Position numbers and translations under genes: made by a program. Below, one piece after another: positions 42,701 through 57,700 of a stretch of DNA of 64,000 nucleotides; within the stretch, counting starts at the first letter, position 1; every line of letters begins with the position of its first letter. The notes below the pieces were generated by a model that was not told where the DNA came from, ran no database searches, and worked only from the letters and a program-made list of their open reading frames with translations. The stretch is from Nipponacmea schrenckii (Eukaryota; Mollusca; Gastropoda; Lottiidae), in contig JAUJPP010000005.1 of NCBI GenBank assembly GCA_030562195.1, positions 28,879,106 through 28,943,105 of the forward strand, written 5' to 3'.

Positions 42701-45700
42701 ACAAAACAGAAATATTATAAAATATGTGAAATCATTTGAGTGTCTTTTTTCTATAGTGAATTTGAAAATATAATTTAAGTCATAAAATCAAGATTAATAT
42801 CATTGTTAATCGTGAAGCATCAATTATTATACTGAACCAGATTTGTATGAATAACAACAATGAAAACAATCATTATTCAAGGTTAATATCAATTTAGCCA
42901 AAAACATTTTTTTGCTGAAACACTTCAAATCTATTGAAGGGAAGTTAACTATTTTATAAACAATCACCTATATAAGTAGCATGAGGTCAAAAATCAATAT
43001 CCTTTGGATGATAAATGCACAGCTGGAATAATCAATAAATCATTTTTAAAAATAACATATTTGATAAATTAATCCAGAAGCTATTTGTTGTTGTTAATTA
43101 TCATTTACTATAACAGTCATGACACAATTAAGTAATTCCATCAAGACTACAAATTTTCTTGAAGAGTTTTTAGTAGATGAGTTGGACAGATTAAATATTT
43201 TGATTAACTGTTTATGAAATTAATCAAAAAGTCAAGTTGAATTGATTTAATGGACTATCTGCCATGTATATTAATAATATTAATAAGATGATTCTAGTGG
43301 GAGTGAAGAAGTGAAATTATATGTTCAAATTGAAAAGGGTTTCCTGTACTGTACATTAACATTTGAGAGATGCCATAATGACATTTTTTTATTTCAAGAA
43401 GGGCAAATGGTGTAACTTAACCTGATGAAATCAAACAGTTTAGAAATATGATTATTAAGTTTTCTGTGTTTATCATACTGACTGGATAACAAGAAGAAAA
43501 GAAATATATTGGAGAATTGCAGTATATGTGTTTTAAAGTGTAGGAATGATTTATAAGAAATGACATGTAAATACAATGTATCATGCAACTTATCACTGAA
43601 TGTCTTTGATACCAGCACACTCAATACAACAAACTCTATATCTATTCACCATCATCTATCTACTATTGAAATTGGTATCATACTAACTCTGGCAACAGGT
43701 ACTACTATACTAAATCTTATTGTGTTGCTGGCATCTAAATTTGCCAGTGGTGGTGAAAGTCCCACACTAGTGTTTGTGAGGAGTTTGTGTGTTGCTGATG
43801 TTTTGTTGGGAGTGTACGGAGGATTCAAAATGATCATGTTTTTCAATGTAGATATCTTAATGATGAATTTCTTTCTACCTGAGAGTTTATTTTTCACAGC
43901 TCTCCTGGCCTCTGGATTATCTTTGTTATCTCTCAATATAGACTGCAGTATCAAACTATCTCAGCCTTTCAAATATCTTATGCACATGGATAAAAAGAAT
44001 ATCATAACTTTCATGGTTTTACTGTGGAATTTTTCATTTATAATTGGATTTCTGCCACAAATTGGTTGGAATAACATAGATCATGTCAAATCATTTTTTA
44101 CATATTTCTCTTGGACGTTTTTTTTATTCCATGGAATTCTGGTTTTTATATCCATTGTGCTCAATATTATTATGATTGTGTTTTTACGTAAAAAAACTAA
44201 ACAAATCAACACTGATCAGAATTTTATGCGAGCATCAACTCACGAGTTTCAAAAATATCATAGATTAGTGGTAACAACTATTATCGATACAATATTATGG
44301 TTGTCATGCACTATACCGTTTTATACTTATCTTGGATTATTCTGTTCTGAGTGCCCATTAGCTGACTCCATTAACTCTGATAAAAACATAGTATATTTTA
44401 TACCAGTATTTTTAGTGAAATCTTTTATTAGTGGCCTTGTTCATGGTTATAGAACTGCTCAAATCAAATCAGTGATTCAAAACTTATCACGTGGAATGTC
44501 ACGATTGATGAAAACTTCGCAGAAAGCTCGAAGAAACGGAATTCCCACAGTGTATTCTAATAACAGTCCTATCAATTCTGATCAATCAGATGATGCAATG
44601 ACTTACGATGGTCCAATTAGTCGTATCGGCAGTACACATAGTAATGATAATTTAATAAGTGATTCTAGAGCTACATTAAATACTGTTGTGTCTTCAGGTA
44701 TTCAGACACATCAAGTTGAAATAACTGTATTATAAATATCAGCATTTTTCTCAAATTTTATCTAATAAAGTGCTTCTATTTTTGATATTGCTTTTCTTGT
44801 TTGTTAACATCTAGAATGGTTGTAGTATTGAAATAATAGTTTATGAAAGAGACTTGTTGAAATTGACAGGACTGCTTGACATTAAGAAATCTTAGATAAA
44901 CTCATCTAAACAAATTGCAGAGCCTATATACATGTTAGACATGTTAAACTAATTATTAGTTGTACACAATCAAATGACTACAAATATATATCTACAAGAC
45001 CCTTAAATAAGTAATATTCACCAAAAACACTTACAAATTTAGGGTAGAACTACTCAAGTGATTCTATCCGGAACCTACAAGATGTTGAAGCTATCATATA
45101 CAGAAGTGCAATGAAATGAGGTAACTAGTTCTAGTTTCTAATATATAAATACATAAATAACATGAAAACATATTGCCTGCATGTCCTTAACAAAATGGAA
45201 TGGAAAATGTCCCTTTTGAAGAAACCCATTATTTACTTTTATTTATGTTGATATTTTTTTTTTTATGTTTCTTTTTTTCAATATTTTCATTGATTATTTT
45301 ATCAGGTTGCTTTTACATCAGAATAAAATATATTTCCAAAGATTATTTTCATATTGTACATATTTAACTATATTCCAAGCAAATACAACACTCTATAATC
45401 AATGATATGTAAATTACTCGTTCTGGGCATGAAATAGGAGCTGGTGTGAAAAAGGGGAATGCTTTGTTATAGAAGACAATAGTAACAAATCATTGACATT
45501 GTATTTCGATATGCCAACCAATTAAGTTATTTGACACCAAAATAATGACAAACAGTATATTATAAACAGTTGTTATCAATTTCTTCTGTTTCAAATCTAA
45601 TCTATCATGAAAATTTAATTTATAGTCTCAAATTATCAATACAATCAATAAGTTTTGTTGGTGGTCAACATTTTGAACTAATAAATTCATATTTATTTTT

Positions 45701-48700
45701 GTCTGAAAAATAATAATTTGAAATAGTATGGTAAAATAAACTAATTATTATGACAATAAAAAAGCAATTCTTAATGGCTTATGAATTATCAATAATATTT
45801 TTACATAAACGGATAAAAAAAAACAACAGTAAACAACATTCAAGAATGAAGTAAAACACCAAAATTATTTCAAAACCATGTCAATATTCTTCAGGACATA
45901 CTAAATATGTATTATAATACATCATTCAGTTTAAGTTGGCATTCTAAAATCTCAAAATAGTCATGACAGCAACATCTGTTATTTATTGACAGGTCAATAC
46001 CTAATTACAATTTTACAGTAGGTTAATTAGGCTTTTTGCACAATATTAATTTGAAGTATTTTTTTTTTATAATTCCATCATCCTACACATATTAGTAATA
46101 AATTGCTGGAAAAATTTAAAAGGTTAGTTAGTGAATTGCTCTAAAGCAAGTCTTTTTGAAAACAATTCAAAAACTTCTTATTATAATACTATATAATTGC
46201 TCCAATACAGTGAAATAAGGATAATTTTATTTCTAGATAACTTTATTATAACAATTTTATTTTTCTACTAAAAATGCTATTTTACATTAAACAGAAATTT
46301 GTAGTCAGGGGCACCAAATTTTCATTTCATACTAAAAAAGATGGAAAACAAAGGAAAATCCTGAACAAAAAATCTGAATTTTTTTGTTGATTTACATGTA
46401 TCTTTTATTATTTTTAATCTGAGGCAATCTTAGAGATAGCTTGCCAGGCAAGGTAACATACGCCCACTGGCATTGAATGGAAAATCGTCAAATTCAAACT
46501 TGACCACCATCTTATCTATTTCAATACTCATACCAAGTTTCATCAAATCTATTATAAAATTGTAGCTTCTTTTTCATCCACAAAAATTCCTGACGCAATT
46601 TTTACTAAGTCAAGAGCAATAAATCAAAAATCATTTGTTAAAAAACTTGACTGCCGTCTTATCAATTCTGATGCTTACAGGGCTTTCTTGAGAATACTAT
46701 TCTCATCTCACCCTAACACAAAATTCCATCAAAATCCTATGAAAATTGAAGCTTCTTATTGCAACCACAATAGAATTTTGACGCAAGTTTGCTTAGGCAT
46801 GGGCAATAACTCATTAACTGTTCATCGAAAATTGTCAAATTCGATCTTGACCAATGCCTCATCAATTTCAATGCTCATACCAAGTTTCATCAAAATCCAT
46901 TGAAAATTGTGGCCTCTATTTCGCCCACAATAAAATTTTGATGCAATTTTACTAAGTCAAGGGCAATAACTCAGAAACCTTTCATAAAAAGAATCGTCAA
47001 ATTTAATCGTCAAATTTAAATTTGACTGCCGTCTTATCAATTCCAACTTTCATCAAAATCTTTTGAAAATTGTAGCTTCTATTGCACCCAAAATAAATTT
47101 TTAATGCAATTTTACTAAGTCCACGGGGAATAACTAAAAGAACATTCAATTAAAATTGTCAAATTCGAACTTAACCGCCGTCTTATTATTTTAAATGCTC
47201 ACACCAAGTTTCATTAAAATCCATTGAAAATTGTAGCTTCTATTGTGTCTACAACAAATATAGAGGTAGGGGCAATAAATCAAAAACGTTAATCGCAAAA
47301 TTGTCTGAATCGAACTTGACTGCCGTCTTATCAATTCCAATGCTCATACAAAGACCGACGGACAGGGGCGACAACAATATACGTCCACATAATATGTGGG
47401 CGTATACAAATATATTACCTGAAAATTGTTACATCAATGTTTGTATTGAAAGATAAGTACAAACAGTTACTCTCATTGCCCAATTTCTATATGTATGACA
47501 GAATCTGAAATATCGGTAACATTGTTTCCAAAAATAGAAAGTTGTCCAGAGTGAAAGTGTCAATTTTGATGAAAAAGCCTCTGAATCATATATAAATTTG
47601 TCTATATTATACTGATTGAATATAAATAGAAGTATTAATGCAATTGCCTGACAATAAGCCATCTATTCATGCATTATCGTGCATTTATGAACATGTGGAC
47701 AAGTCAAGTATGAAAGAGGACATTAATATGTCTAAAAACTTGGAAGATGACATGAAATCAATTGGTGTCTGACAAAATTACAGTCTAAATATAAGAATTA
47801 TAAATGAAATTGATAAATGTTTACGTAACGGTACATCATAAATATTGATAAATCAATATAGAATTTTCATAAAATACTCATCTTACACAAAACATTAATG
47901 TAATCCTGTAATACTTAGAATTTTATTCCCATACAGGTTGATATTAATCTACAATAATTTTCAATTTGATTTCAATTGATGGTCTGACAGAAAAAGGGGT
48001 GGTATTTGTGTTATTTAACTAGTTATTTCAAGAAATTATACTATTTTATTTGCAAATTTTGTTTAATCCACACTTAAAGATTGAAACTCTGAAACAGTAG
48101 CATTCATATCTCAGTTATTTTTACAGCTTAGATCAATCCAAGCTAGACTTAGTTAGGCTGTTATAAAACTAATAGAGATAGAGGAAGGAGTCAGTTTACA
48201 ACTAATGCTGTTTTTCTCTCTTGTTGTACAAGACAATAACACAAGTTTGATCAAAATCTCCCCATGTCTTCTAGGGTGATATAGAGTATATTTGGACAAA
48301 AAAAGGGCCTCTATCAGTGTATATTTGGCTAGGAACTTGTGACTGATAAGTCTGGTTATATGAGTGTCTATGGACAATTCCTCCGTCCATTTTGTTGAAA
48401 GTAGGCTACATTGTTTGTACTGAAAAACTCGGCAATAGTCTTGTCACCCTCATCCAAATTGACCTATTCACTAGCGTCTGACTGCTCTTATCCTACCTAA
48501 TCTGTGTGTATGGTTTTGCTCCTTTCTTTGACACACTTTCCAAATGTAAAATACACTTCCATGCATGTTCTCTTGCACTTTAGACATTTTTTTGTCTGAT
48601 TGATAAACTATTTATTTACAGAGGTCGCGATATTTATTTACAGTTTTTTGTGGGAGTATCACCGTTTACCGCTGTACGACAATTTAATTGGCTGATTTTT

Positions 48701-51700
48701 TAAATGATTAACTATAACACATATATACGCATTATAGTATTTACTGTAAGTGAAGAGTCCCCTAATTCAGAGTACAGAACCCAAAGAAACTATGAAATTT
48801 CAGCTGGAAATATTGATAATGTTGTCTGCAGTCTTCGAACGTATAGAAAAGTTATTGTAATATCACTTTAATGGATCGCCTTATGATTTCACACTTAGTA
48901 TGGGGCCTAATAATATAGTTGATAAAGATGGAAGAGAATATTATAGAAGGGTAAAATAAAGTATATTAAAGTAGTAATTGATATGTTAATATGATATTTC
49001 TATCACAAAAAGTGTAAAATAGATACTACATAAGTACATAATGTTCAAAAGGAAATAATTAGGTTACTACATGTTATATATATCAAATCAATAGCTATCA
49101 ATATCATTAAACCCATCCCTTATATTCATCAATTGATCTTCTGACTTTTTTCAGGAATTATGTTGAAACAAGTAAATGAGGAAGGTGGAAAGAATTGGTT
49201 GTAATGATTCAACAACTAATTACAGAAAATATCAAGGATGGAAATCTGATTAAGGTTCAGATCTAGATTTTTGTTCAATGAAATCGCTTGGTGATATCAA
49301 CTAAATTGATTTGAACCGAGTCACCTTTCAATCATCATATAAATGAACTCGTTGAGATTGCTACATATAATATAACAACAAGAAACAATAAAAACATCAA
49401 GAAAAATATATGAAACCTACAGATAAAATAGTATGTGAAAAAAGTAAAACTCATTCGCCAATGTCAAGCTATTGCTATACTTTGAATGCAATAGCTTGAC
49501 TCGCCAATGTCAAGCTATTGCTATATTTTGAATGCAATAGCAAATTTCATTTGTGACTTGAAAGGACTGCACCTTAACAAATACAGCCAATCAGAGGCCT
49601 TGACAAAAAGTCTGATACCAAAAAACCATATTTACAGCCTTTAGCTGCATTATGTAGTTAAATATAGTTGCTTTAGCATTTAAAAGAACTCTATCAATTT
49701 GAAACCAAGTTTTATCAAAATCGGATTAAACTTAAGCCTCTTACTTTGTCAAAAGCCAATTTGTGATGATCTTACATGGGTGAAGACAATATATGACTGC
49801 ATTTTAATGTAGACATATAAAAATAATACAGATAATTTCTTTAATAACTGTACAGTAATGAGAGCAAGTCTGAAATGAAATTCTGGAATACAAAAATCAA
49901 TCAAGATAGATGTAAAATATTGATTCTGTGATAATCTATATTGATATAAAATAAAAAAAGAATTGGTTGGTATGGTAACATATAGCCATTAGCTGAATTT
50001 CAGCATGTAATTAAATTCTTCAAAATTCTCTTGAAATATTTAACCATATATTGGCAAAGACTTATTAATTATTAAACATATACTTTATAATTGAAGAATG
50101 TAAATTCATCTATTTAGATTTGTTCTTTGAGTTCAATGGTACTTTGCTACAGAAAGAAATTTATTGTGTGTATATTCTGATTTAGTATTTTAGATTATTA
50201 TTTCAGTACAGAAAATTTTATTTGTCTGCTTAATATTAGAAAAGATTGCCTTTAGTTTTACTCATTAAACAGATGAATAAATGAATAACTATGATTGACT
50301 GCCCTATAAAAACAACCCTACTTCGACTTCTGCATTTAACTTTGATAAAATTGATTCAATAAGAGGAAATTAATCCTGTTAAAGGCAACAGGTCAATCTG
50401 AACATGATCTTCAACCCCAAAATATAAGAGTTATATTTATATATATTTTATATAAATATGTGACACAGCAGAACATAACAATTGTACATATACAGTGATG
50501 ATAATGGTATATATCCATTATCTCAGTTGGTTGTAAATCAATTCTGGTCAATATACAGATATCCCTAGGCTAATATAACCATATACTCATTACATATATC
50601 TATTATTTATATTTAGAATACCTAATTGTTATACTTCAGACCACTAGTAATTTACAAGTTTTCATAACTATGTTAAACAGAAATCTTTATTTTAAAATTA
50701 TGTAAAGATAGGCATCTTATATTTTTGAAAATACATAAAACTGAAATCTCTAAAATAATAATTTCAATTAAGAAAATAAATAGCAAACCAGTTACATATA
50801 TTTTTATATAATCTATGAATGTTTAGAACCAAACCTAATCAGCTAAATGAGCAGTGGCTCAAGCAATGGTTAAGAATTTCACAATATTGTGAGGTCATAT
50901 AATGATAACACAAATATAACTTACTGTAACCAATAGAAGCTACACTAGGATCATCTATATTAATCTTGTAACTATTTCTTATGGAATGAAAATCTTCTGC
51001 CATGGGATTCCAATTATCAGGAACAACTTCATCTTAAATATAGAAACATTTTAAAAAGTTTCATTACTAAATATTTTTTGTTAATAATGATCGTGTTTCC
51101 TTAGAAACCCAATATTTATACCCCAGTTCCCTTATTTAGATAGAACTAGCTTCCTTCCAAGGTCCTAAAATAATTGTAATGCAACACTTCAGCTCAAGCA
51201 AACCATTAACTATTATCAAGTTTATAGCATAGTACTTAAGGAATTGTATAGTTATATGTATTTCGAGTTTGGTCGAAAACGCATTGAAATTGTTCGGATT
51301 ATTATATTTTTTTTTTTGCGATTCTCGGATGAGTTTGCAGATAAACTGGTAAAAGGTACAGAAATTCTAAATCTACAGTTGATCTTAGAATGATTTCTAT
51401 TATCAAATAAAACAAAACCCGGAGAACCAGGAAGTTGAGGTTTTTTTGCTTTAGCAAGTTTATTTTCTGTTCAATTTCGACCGGATTTTCAGATTTAAAA
51501 ACTACAATGTATTTGTCAACTAACAATTATAGGTTTAATGCAATTTGTAATTCAATATCCAAGGGTCATCGGCAAAATTGTAAAATTTTGAAACTTTACC
51601 AGTTGATAGGCGATATGATTATAATTTTTGAAAAATTAAAAAAAAAAAAATTCGACTTCCAGTTTAGCCTCAAATGACGTGATTACATAACTTCCGGTCT

Positions 51701-54700
51701 ATAACAGCTAGGTGAAAAGTGAAAACTGTTTTCTTTAAATAACTTGTAGTAACTAATAACTAATAGTAATCGATTTGACCTAAATAATTAGGTCAAGCTA
51801 CCATATCGGCCTCCATATTGAACTTTCGTTACAATTCTTAAAGCCAAAATTCCGACACTATTGATAGACCGATTTCGATGAAATTTAGCACAGAGATACA
51901 ATGGATCATTATCTACCTTTTCTTGGAGACCGATCTTTGAATTTTGTATTTTTTTTCGAATAATTCAAATTTTGATTTTTTCCAAATTAGGTCACTTTAA
52001 CGGCCCACTTAATCTATGACCTTGAAAACTAGGTCAAATAATATTCAATTATATTTTTTAATTTGGCTTACTTAAAAAATTCATGGAGATAAGTGTACTT
52101 AAATACAGTAAAAATTGATAATTTTCATATTTTCGCCATCTTTGACCATTACGGAAGATGTGACCAAATTATTTTATGACTTTGATAACTAGGTCAAATG
52201 ATATTCAATATATTGTCTAGATGTAGGTCATTGCAAAATTAGGCTACATAATATTTTAAGGTTGTCGAAATACGTTCATAATTGTAAGCAATTCTAGTTT
52301 TCTTAATTTTTTTATATGTGTTTTGGGGACTCTGGTACCATAGATTTGTTTCATTAATGATTTCAGTTTGATGTCTGTTGCTTCTCTAAATAAAACTTGG
52401 CTGCCCTCTTAACAATTCCAATGCTCACACCAAGTTTCATTTAAATCCATTGAAAATTGTAGCTTCTATTGTGTCTTCAACAAATATAGAGGCAGGGGCA
52501 ATAACTAAAAAACCTTTTAGCGAAAAATCGTTAAGATCGATCTTGACTGCCATCTTATCAATTCCTATGCTCATACCAAGTTTCATTAAAATCAGTAGAA
52601 AATCGAAGCTTCTATAGTGTCTACAACAAATGAACTTTTACACAATTTTACTTAGTCAAGGGCAATTACTCATTAACCCTTCATCGAAAAATCGTCAGAT
52701 TTGAACCTGACCACCACCTTATCAATTCCAATGCTCACACCAAGTTTCATTTAAATCCATTGAAAATTGTAGCTTCAATTGTGTCTTCAACAAATATAGA
52801 GGCAGGGGCAATAACTCAAAAACCGATTATCGAAAAATCGAACTTGACTGCCATCTTATCAATTCCTATTCTCTTTTCATACCAAGTTTCATTAAAATCA
52901 ATAGAAAATTGAAGCTTCTATAGTGTCTACAAAAAATGAATTTTTACACAATTTTACTTAGTCAAGGGCAATTACTCATAAACCGTTCATCGAAAAATGG
53001 TCAAATTTGAAATATGACCACCGCCTTATCAATTCCAATGCTATCCAAGTTACCTTCTGCATGAACAATAAATTTTGACGTGATGTAACTAAGTCTAGGG
53101 CAATAACTCCAAAACCATTAATCGAAAAATCTTCAAATTCAAACTTGACCGCCGTCTTATCAATTCCAATGCTCACACCAACCTTCATTAAAATCTATTG
53201 AAAATTGTAGCTTCTATTGTGTCTACAACAAATATTGAGGCAGGGGCAATAACCAAAAAACCGTTCATCGAAAAATCATCAAAATCAAACCTGACCGCCT
53301 TCTTATCAATTCTAATTCTCACACTAAGTTTTATACAAATCAATTGAAAAATGTAGCTTCTATTGTGTCTACAACAAATGTTGACGGACCCATGGACCGA
53401 CAGACTGACGGAAAGGGGCAACAACAATATACGTCTACATATTTATGTGGGCGTATAAAAAGGACTTATATCAGCTGCAATATCATTAGTAGCCTGATAA
53501 CAGACTAAGCTGAAATGGAATTAAAAGGACCTCAGACATCTGATTAAAAATCGCAAATCGACCCTTTCAGTGATTGCGGATACACAAGCTAAAGTCTTAC
53601 AAATCTTTTTATAATTCCTTTAAAACCAATACAGTATATACAATAATATGGACCAATTCTGAAAGTAAAGAGGAAAAAAACAAACCTTCAGGAGAAGGTG
53701 ATGTGGTAGGTTCAGTTATAAGTTGAGCACATCCTAATCTGATTAATTCTAAATTTAAGCATATTTCCTCTGTATCATTTGTGTCTACAAGATAGACTGG
53801 TAGTGGTGTTGTCTGCTCACTGCAAATATGAAAGACAATCAGTAGTTAATACTCTACAGGCTCCCAAGTTGAGCATTATTCAATTCATGTGTCCAGAAAT
53901 TACCATTCAAATGCCACTATCTCATCATAAATTTGTGGAGAAAACTTACCTTCCTGATGGTGGAATGTTTTCACTAGCTACAGTAACAGACAACATCTTG
54001 TCAGAATTATTATTGTCAATACAGAGCTCTTTTAACACAACAGTTGATACAGTAGGCCATGAATCATGATCTTTCTGAGGTTTAATATCTGATAAACAAC
54101 ACCAAAGAGCAAGAGGAGGTAATATGGTAAACTCTTTAGGTAAAGGATAAACTTGAGTCAAAGGAACTGTTTCTCTATCACCAAAGTCAATGTAGAATAC
54201 CACTACATCATGTTTTTTCTGTTTGATGTCTGATTTGTTGATCAATTGCATCACCTTTCCTCTATAATAGTTGCCATCTTTAAATTTAGCACAACAGTAA
54301 TCATTGACTCTAGGTAGAAAGTCACGACCTAATTGTTCCAATCGCTTCTTTGTATAGGCAAAGAATTTCTGATTAATGTTCTTCATCAGTTTGTCCATAT
54401 TTTTACCATTTTCTATGGAGACTTTATGAACATAAAAATCTCCAGGTGAATTGATATGAGCCATGAGAACATTAAAGCGAACATTAGGATCATTCTCTTT
54501 TTGTCCAATGCAGGAGGAGTCAATTTCAGCATTCTGGATATCAGCTTGATTTGTTTTAACATTAATCTTTTTCATATCAGTCTTAGTTGGACTTGTTGAT
54601 TGAAGTCTACATTCAGTCTTGCAGTTTGTGGGCCTGTTTTGTTGATCTAGATAGTCATCACAATGTTCTTGAATATTGCTGGACTTAGAAATTTCCAATT

Positions 54701-57700
54701 TTGGAGTTACACTATTAGATTCATTGTTAAGTTTACCAGAAGTCGGTGTCACAGTTTGAGATAAAATTGAATCTTTTATTGAGGATTCAGGTGTGGCTTT
54801 CTTTTCCACTAAAGTTAAATTCTGAGATGTGGTTGACAGTTTTTCATCTAAACTCTGTCTCCTCTGATTAACTAATGTTTTCTCAGGATCAGTTTCGTCA
54901 GATAGAGGTAAAAGTTCTTTAAACATGACTTTCAGTGAGCTTATCTGTTCAGAAATAGGAACAAAACGACCCATTTTCTGTTTAATCATAACTACACTTA
55001 GGTTGATATTACCGCAAGGGGTATTCCAGGGTGTATTTGTTGTATTAGGGTACATTAATAATGATAAATCTACTAAGTTGGGAAAATTGGTTGATTTACT
55101 ACAATAAACTGGTTTACACAGTAACAATTGATTTTGTACATTCATCGTCATGGAGTTGATTTCATCTTCTGTCCATGATGTTCTACCAGGATCAACTGGT
55201 GCCAACTGAAAAGAAGCCAATTTAAAGGATATTAATCTAAAAACATTTTTAAATTAAGGTTGTGTACATTAGTCATTTTTCCAAAGCTTGAAGGCTGTTT
55301 ATTTTCAGGAATATGTCATATGTCAGTCAGACAGAAAAGCGACAATAAAACAAAACAGTTTTTTGATAATTTTATTGATTTCCAGGATCCTCTAGTACAG
55401 CTTATTTGACAAAACAGTTCAACATTAAAAATATATTGTAAAATTAAAAGAAAGGCCTACTGGATGGATATTGTTATCAAACGAATTGATTTGACCAATA
55501 TCCACAGAATGATGCATTGGACAAGATTAAACGTATAAAATTCTGTTAAAGGCAAACAACTCTATTTATTACTTTACACATTGCTCATTCACTAAAAAAA
55601 AATCACTAAAGATAAGGTAACCATTATTATTATTTATCTTACGATGAAATTGACTGCCTGAGAAATTGTGTTTTTAGGGACATGAAGAATAAATTGTATA
55701 CTTTGATCAATGTTCACAACAAATTTTATTCAAATCTGATGAAAACGGTAGTCTCTACAGCATTCACATATTTGAACACCTTTTGATAGTCAATTAGTGC
55801 TATACTCAATAACCATTCATTGAAAAATCGTCAATACACTTTTCCGAGATCTTGTCAATATAAATGATCACCACAAATTTCATTAAAATCTGATGAAAAC
55901 TGTAGTCACTTTGGCGTTTTTAAGCTAATTTAGACGCATTTTGATGTAGAGCAATAACTAAAAAATCATTCATTGAAAATTCGTCAATATTGATCTTGTT
56001 CATGATCTCATCAAAATGATTGCAGCAGATTTCATTCAAATCCGGCGAAAACTTAAGTCTCTATCGTGTTCACAAGTTACTTGTGGACGTATGGACCGAC
56101 GGTTGACGGACGGACGAATGGACTGGCAGGGGTGACGACAATATACGACCACATTGTAATGTGGGTGTATAAAAACCATTCATCGAAAAATTATCAATAT
56201 CGAACTTGTCCAAGATCTGATCAATATAAATGATCACGGCAAGTTAAATCTGATGAAAAAAGCCAACTGACTGACAGACAGACTGACAAGGGTGATGACA
56301 ATATATGACCACATTATAATATTATATTATAGTATTAGAGGGAAACGTTGGAAAAAAATGGTTTTTTATATAACAGTGTTTTTTAATTTGGATTTGACTC
56401 ACATTATAATGTGGGCGTATAAAAACACTTACTCCTGATAAAGCACACAAAACAGCTTGAGCAGGTAGTTGAGCTAAATCTTCAGTCAACGGTAGTAGGT
56501 CACAGATCATGACCTCTTCCTTATTTCCATAATCAATGAACTGTACAGAAATCTTAGTTTCTAAAATCAAAAAGTAAAAATAGCGATGGCCATTTATAAT
56601 GGCAGCCAATTTGTCTGAGAGATTGATAAGAATTATCAGTAAATGAAAGATTTTTCTTGAATCTTAATTAAAGTGCATTCTTAGGTGATTAGGAACACTC
56701 ACAGTACTCAAAGCAAGTTTCATCAAAATCTTTCAAGAAACCAGCTCTCAATCGTATCCACAATAAATTCAACGAATTTTCATGAACAGGTGCAATAACT
56801 GAAATCAATATTTTGACTTTCAAGAGGGTTTATCAGACAGACAGGCGAATATAAAAATTCAGTTGTGATGATAGAAAGCATATGATTAAAACTTTAGTGC
56901 ATTATCATAAAATATATAATATACCGGTACCATAACCCATGGAATGTGTAATATTTATATTTTTCATCTTTTACACTAAAATCTTAAATGTTTTAGTTAA
57001 GTGGAATAGTATAAGGCCCTGACCCTTTAGTTTGTAGTCATGAAGGTAAAGCAAGCATTTGTAAGCGTTAATATATGGCTCCTTCTATATTTAATCAAAA
57101 CAACTATGTTTATCTGCTATGCATATTGCATACACAATATTTTCATGTACCACAGAATGATAAAAAATTGAAATCTTGAAATAGCATGATTGACATCTGG
57201 GTATTCTCAGATAAGGTATTTCCGGACAGTCATTTAAGATTGATTAGGCCGTGCAAAGTAAATTGTCTGTTTTACAGGCCTTTTGTTTTTAAAAATGGGG
57301 CGAGAGGGCGAATTTATTATTTATTATTTATAGGCGCTTTTTTAAATATGGCACCAGAAGAAATCGGAGTGAGCGAAGCTATTTATTATTTATTTCCACA
57401 AATTTAAAAAATAGATTTAAATCACCATTGAGATGCAACTATCAGCTGATGTTTTTGGGGTTTGAATGATAATAGTTGATAGAAATAACAGAACTTTTTT
57501 ACCTTTCAACTTCACATAAACGTTATCATTCCAACATATTTACTACCTCTGACAATGATGCACTTAGGGTGCATCAGGGCTGATAATATTATGTCAAGAC
57601 AATGTTATTCTACTACAGTACTAATCCATTTCTATCCATCTGTAAACTGTATTTTAAAATACCATTGTATGGTAATAATTATTATTATTGGAAATTTTGG

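Noticed and set aside
43394..43624. Minus-strand frames overlapping the start of the GPCR
   Set aside because: No domain, and they overlap the antisense of a clearly coding N terminus.
52976..53427. Minus-strand frames with repeated FEFEDFSINGF/FDFDDFSMNGF phrases
   Set aside because: They are translations of the ~160-bp repeat units, and similar frames recur in the other copies.
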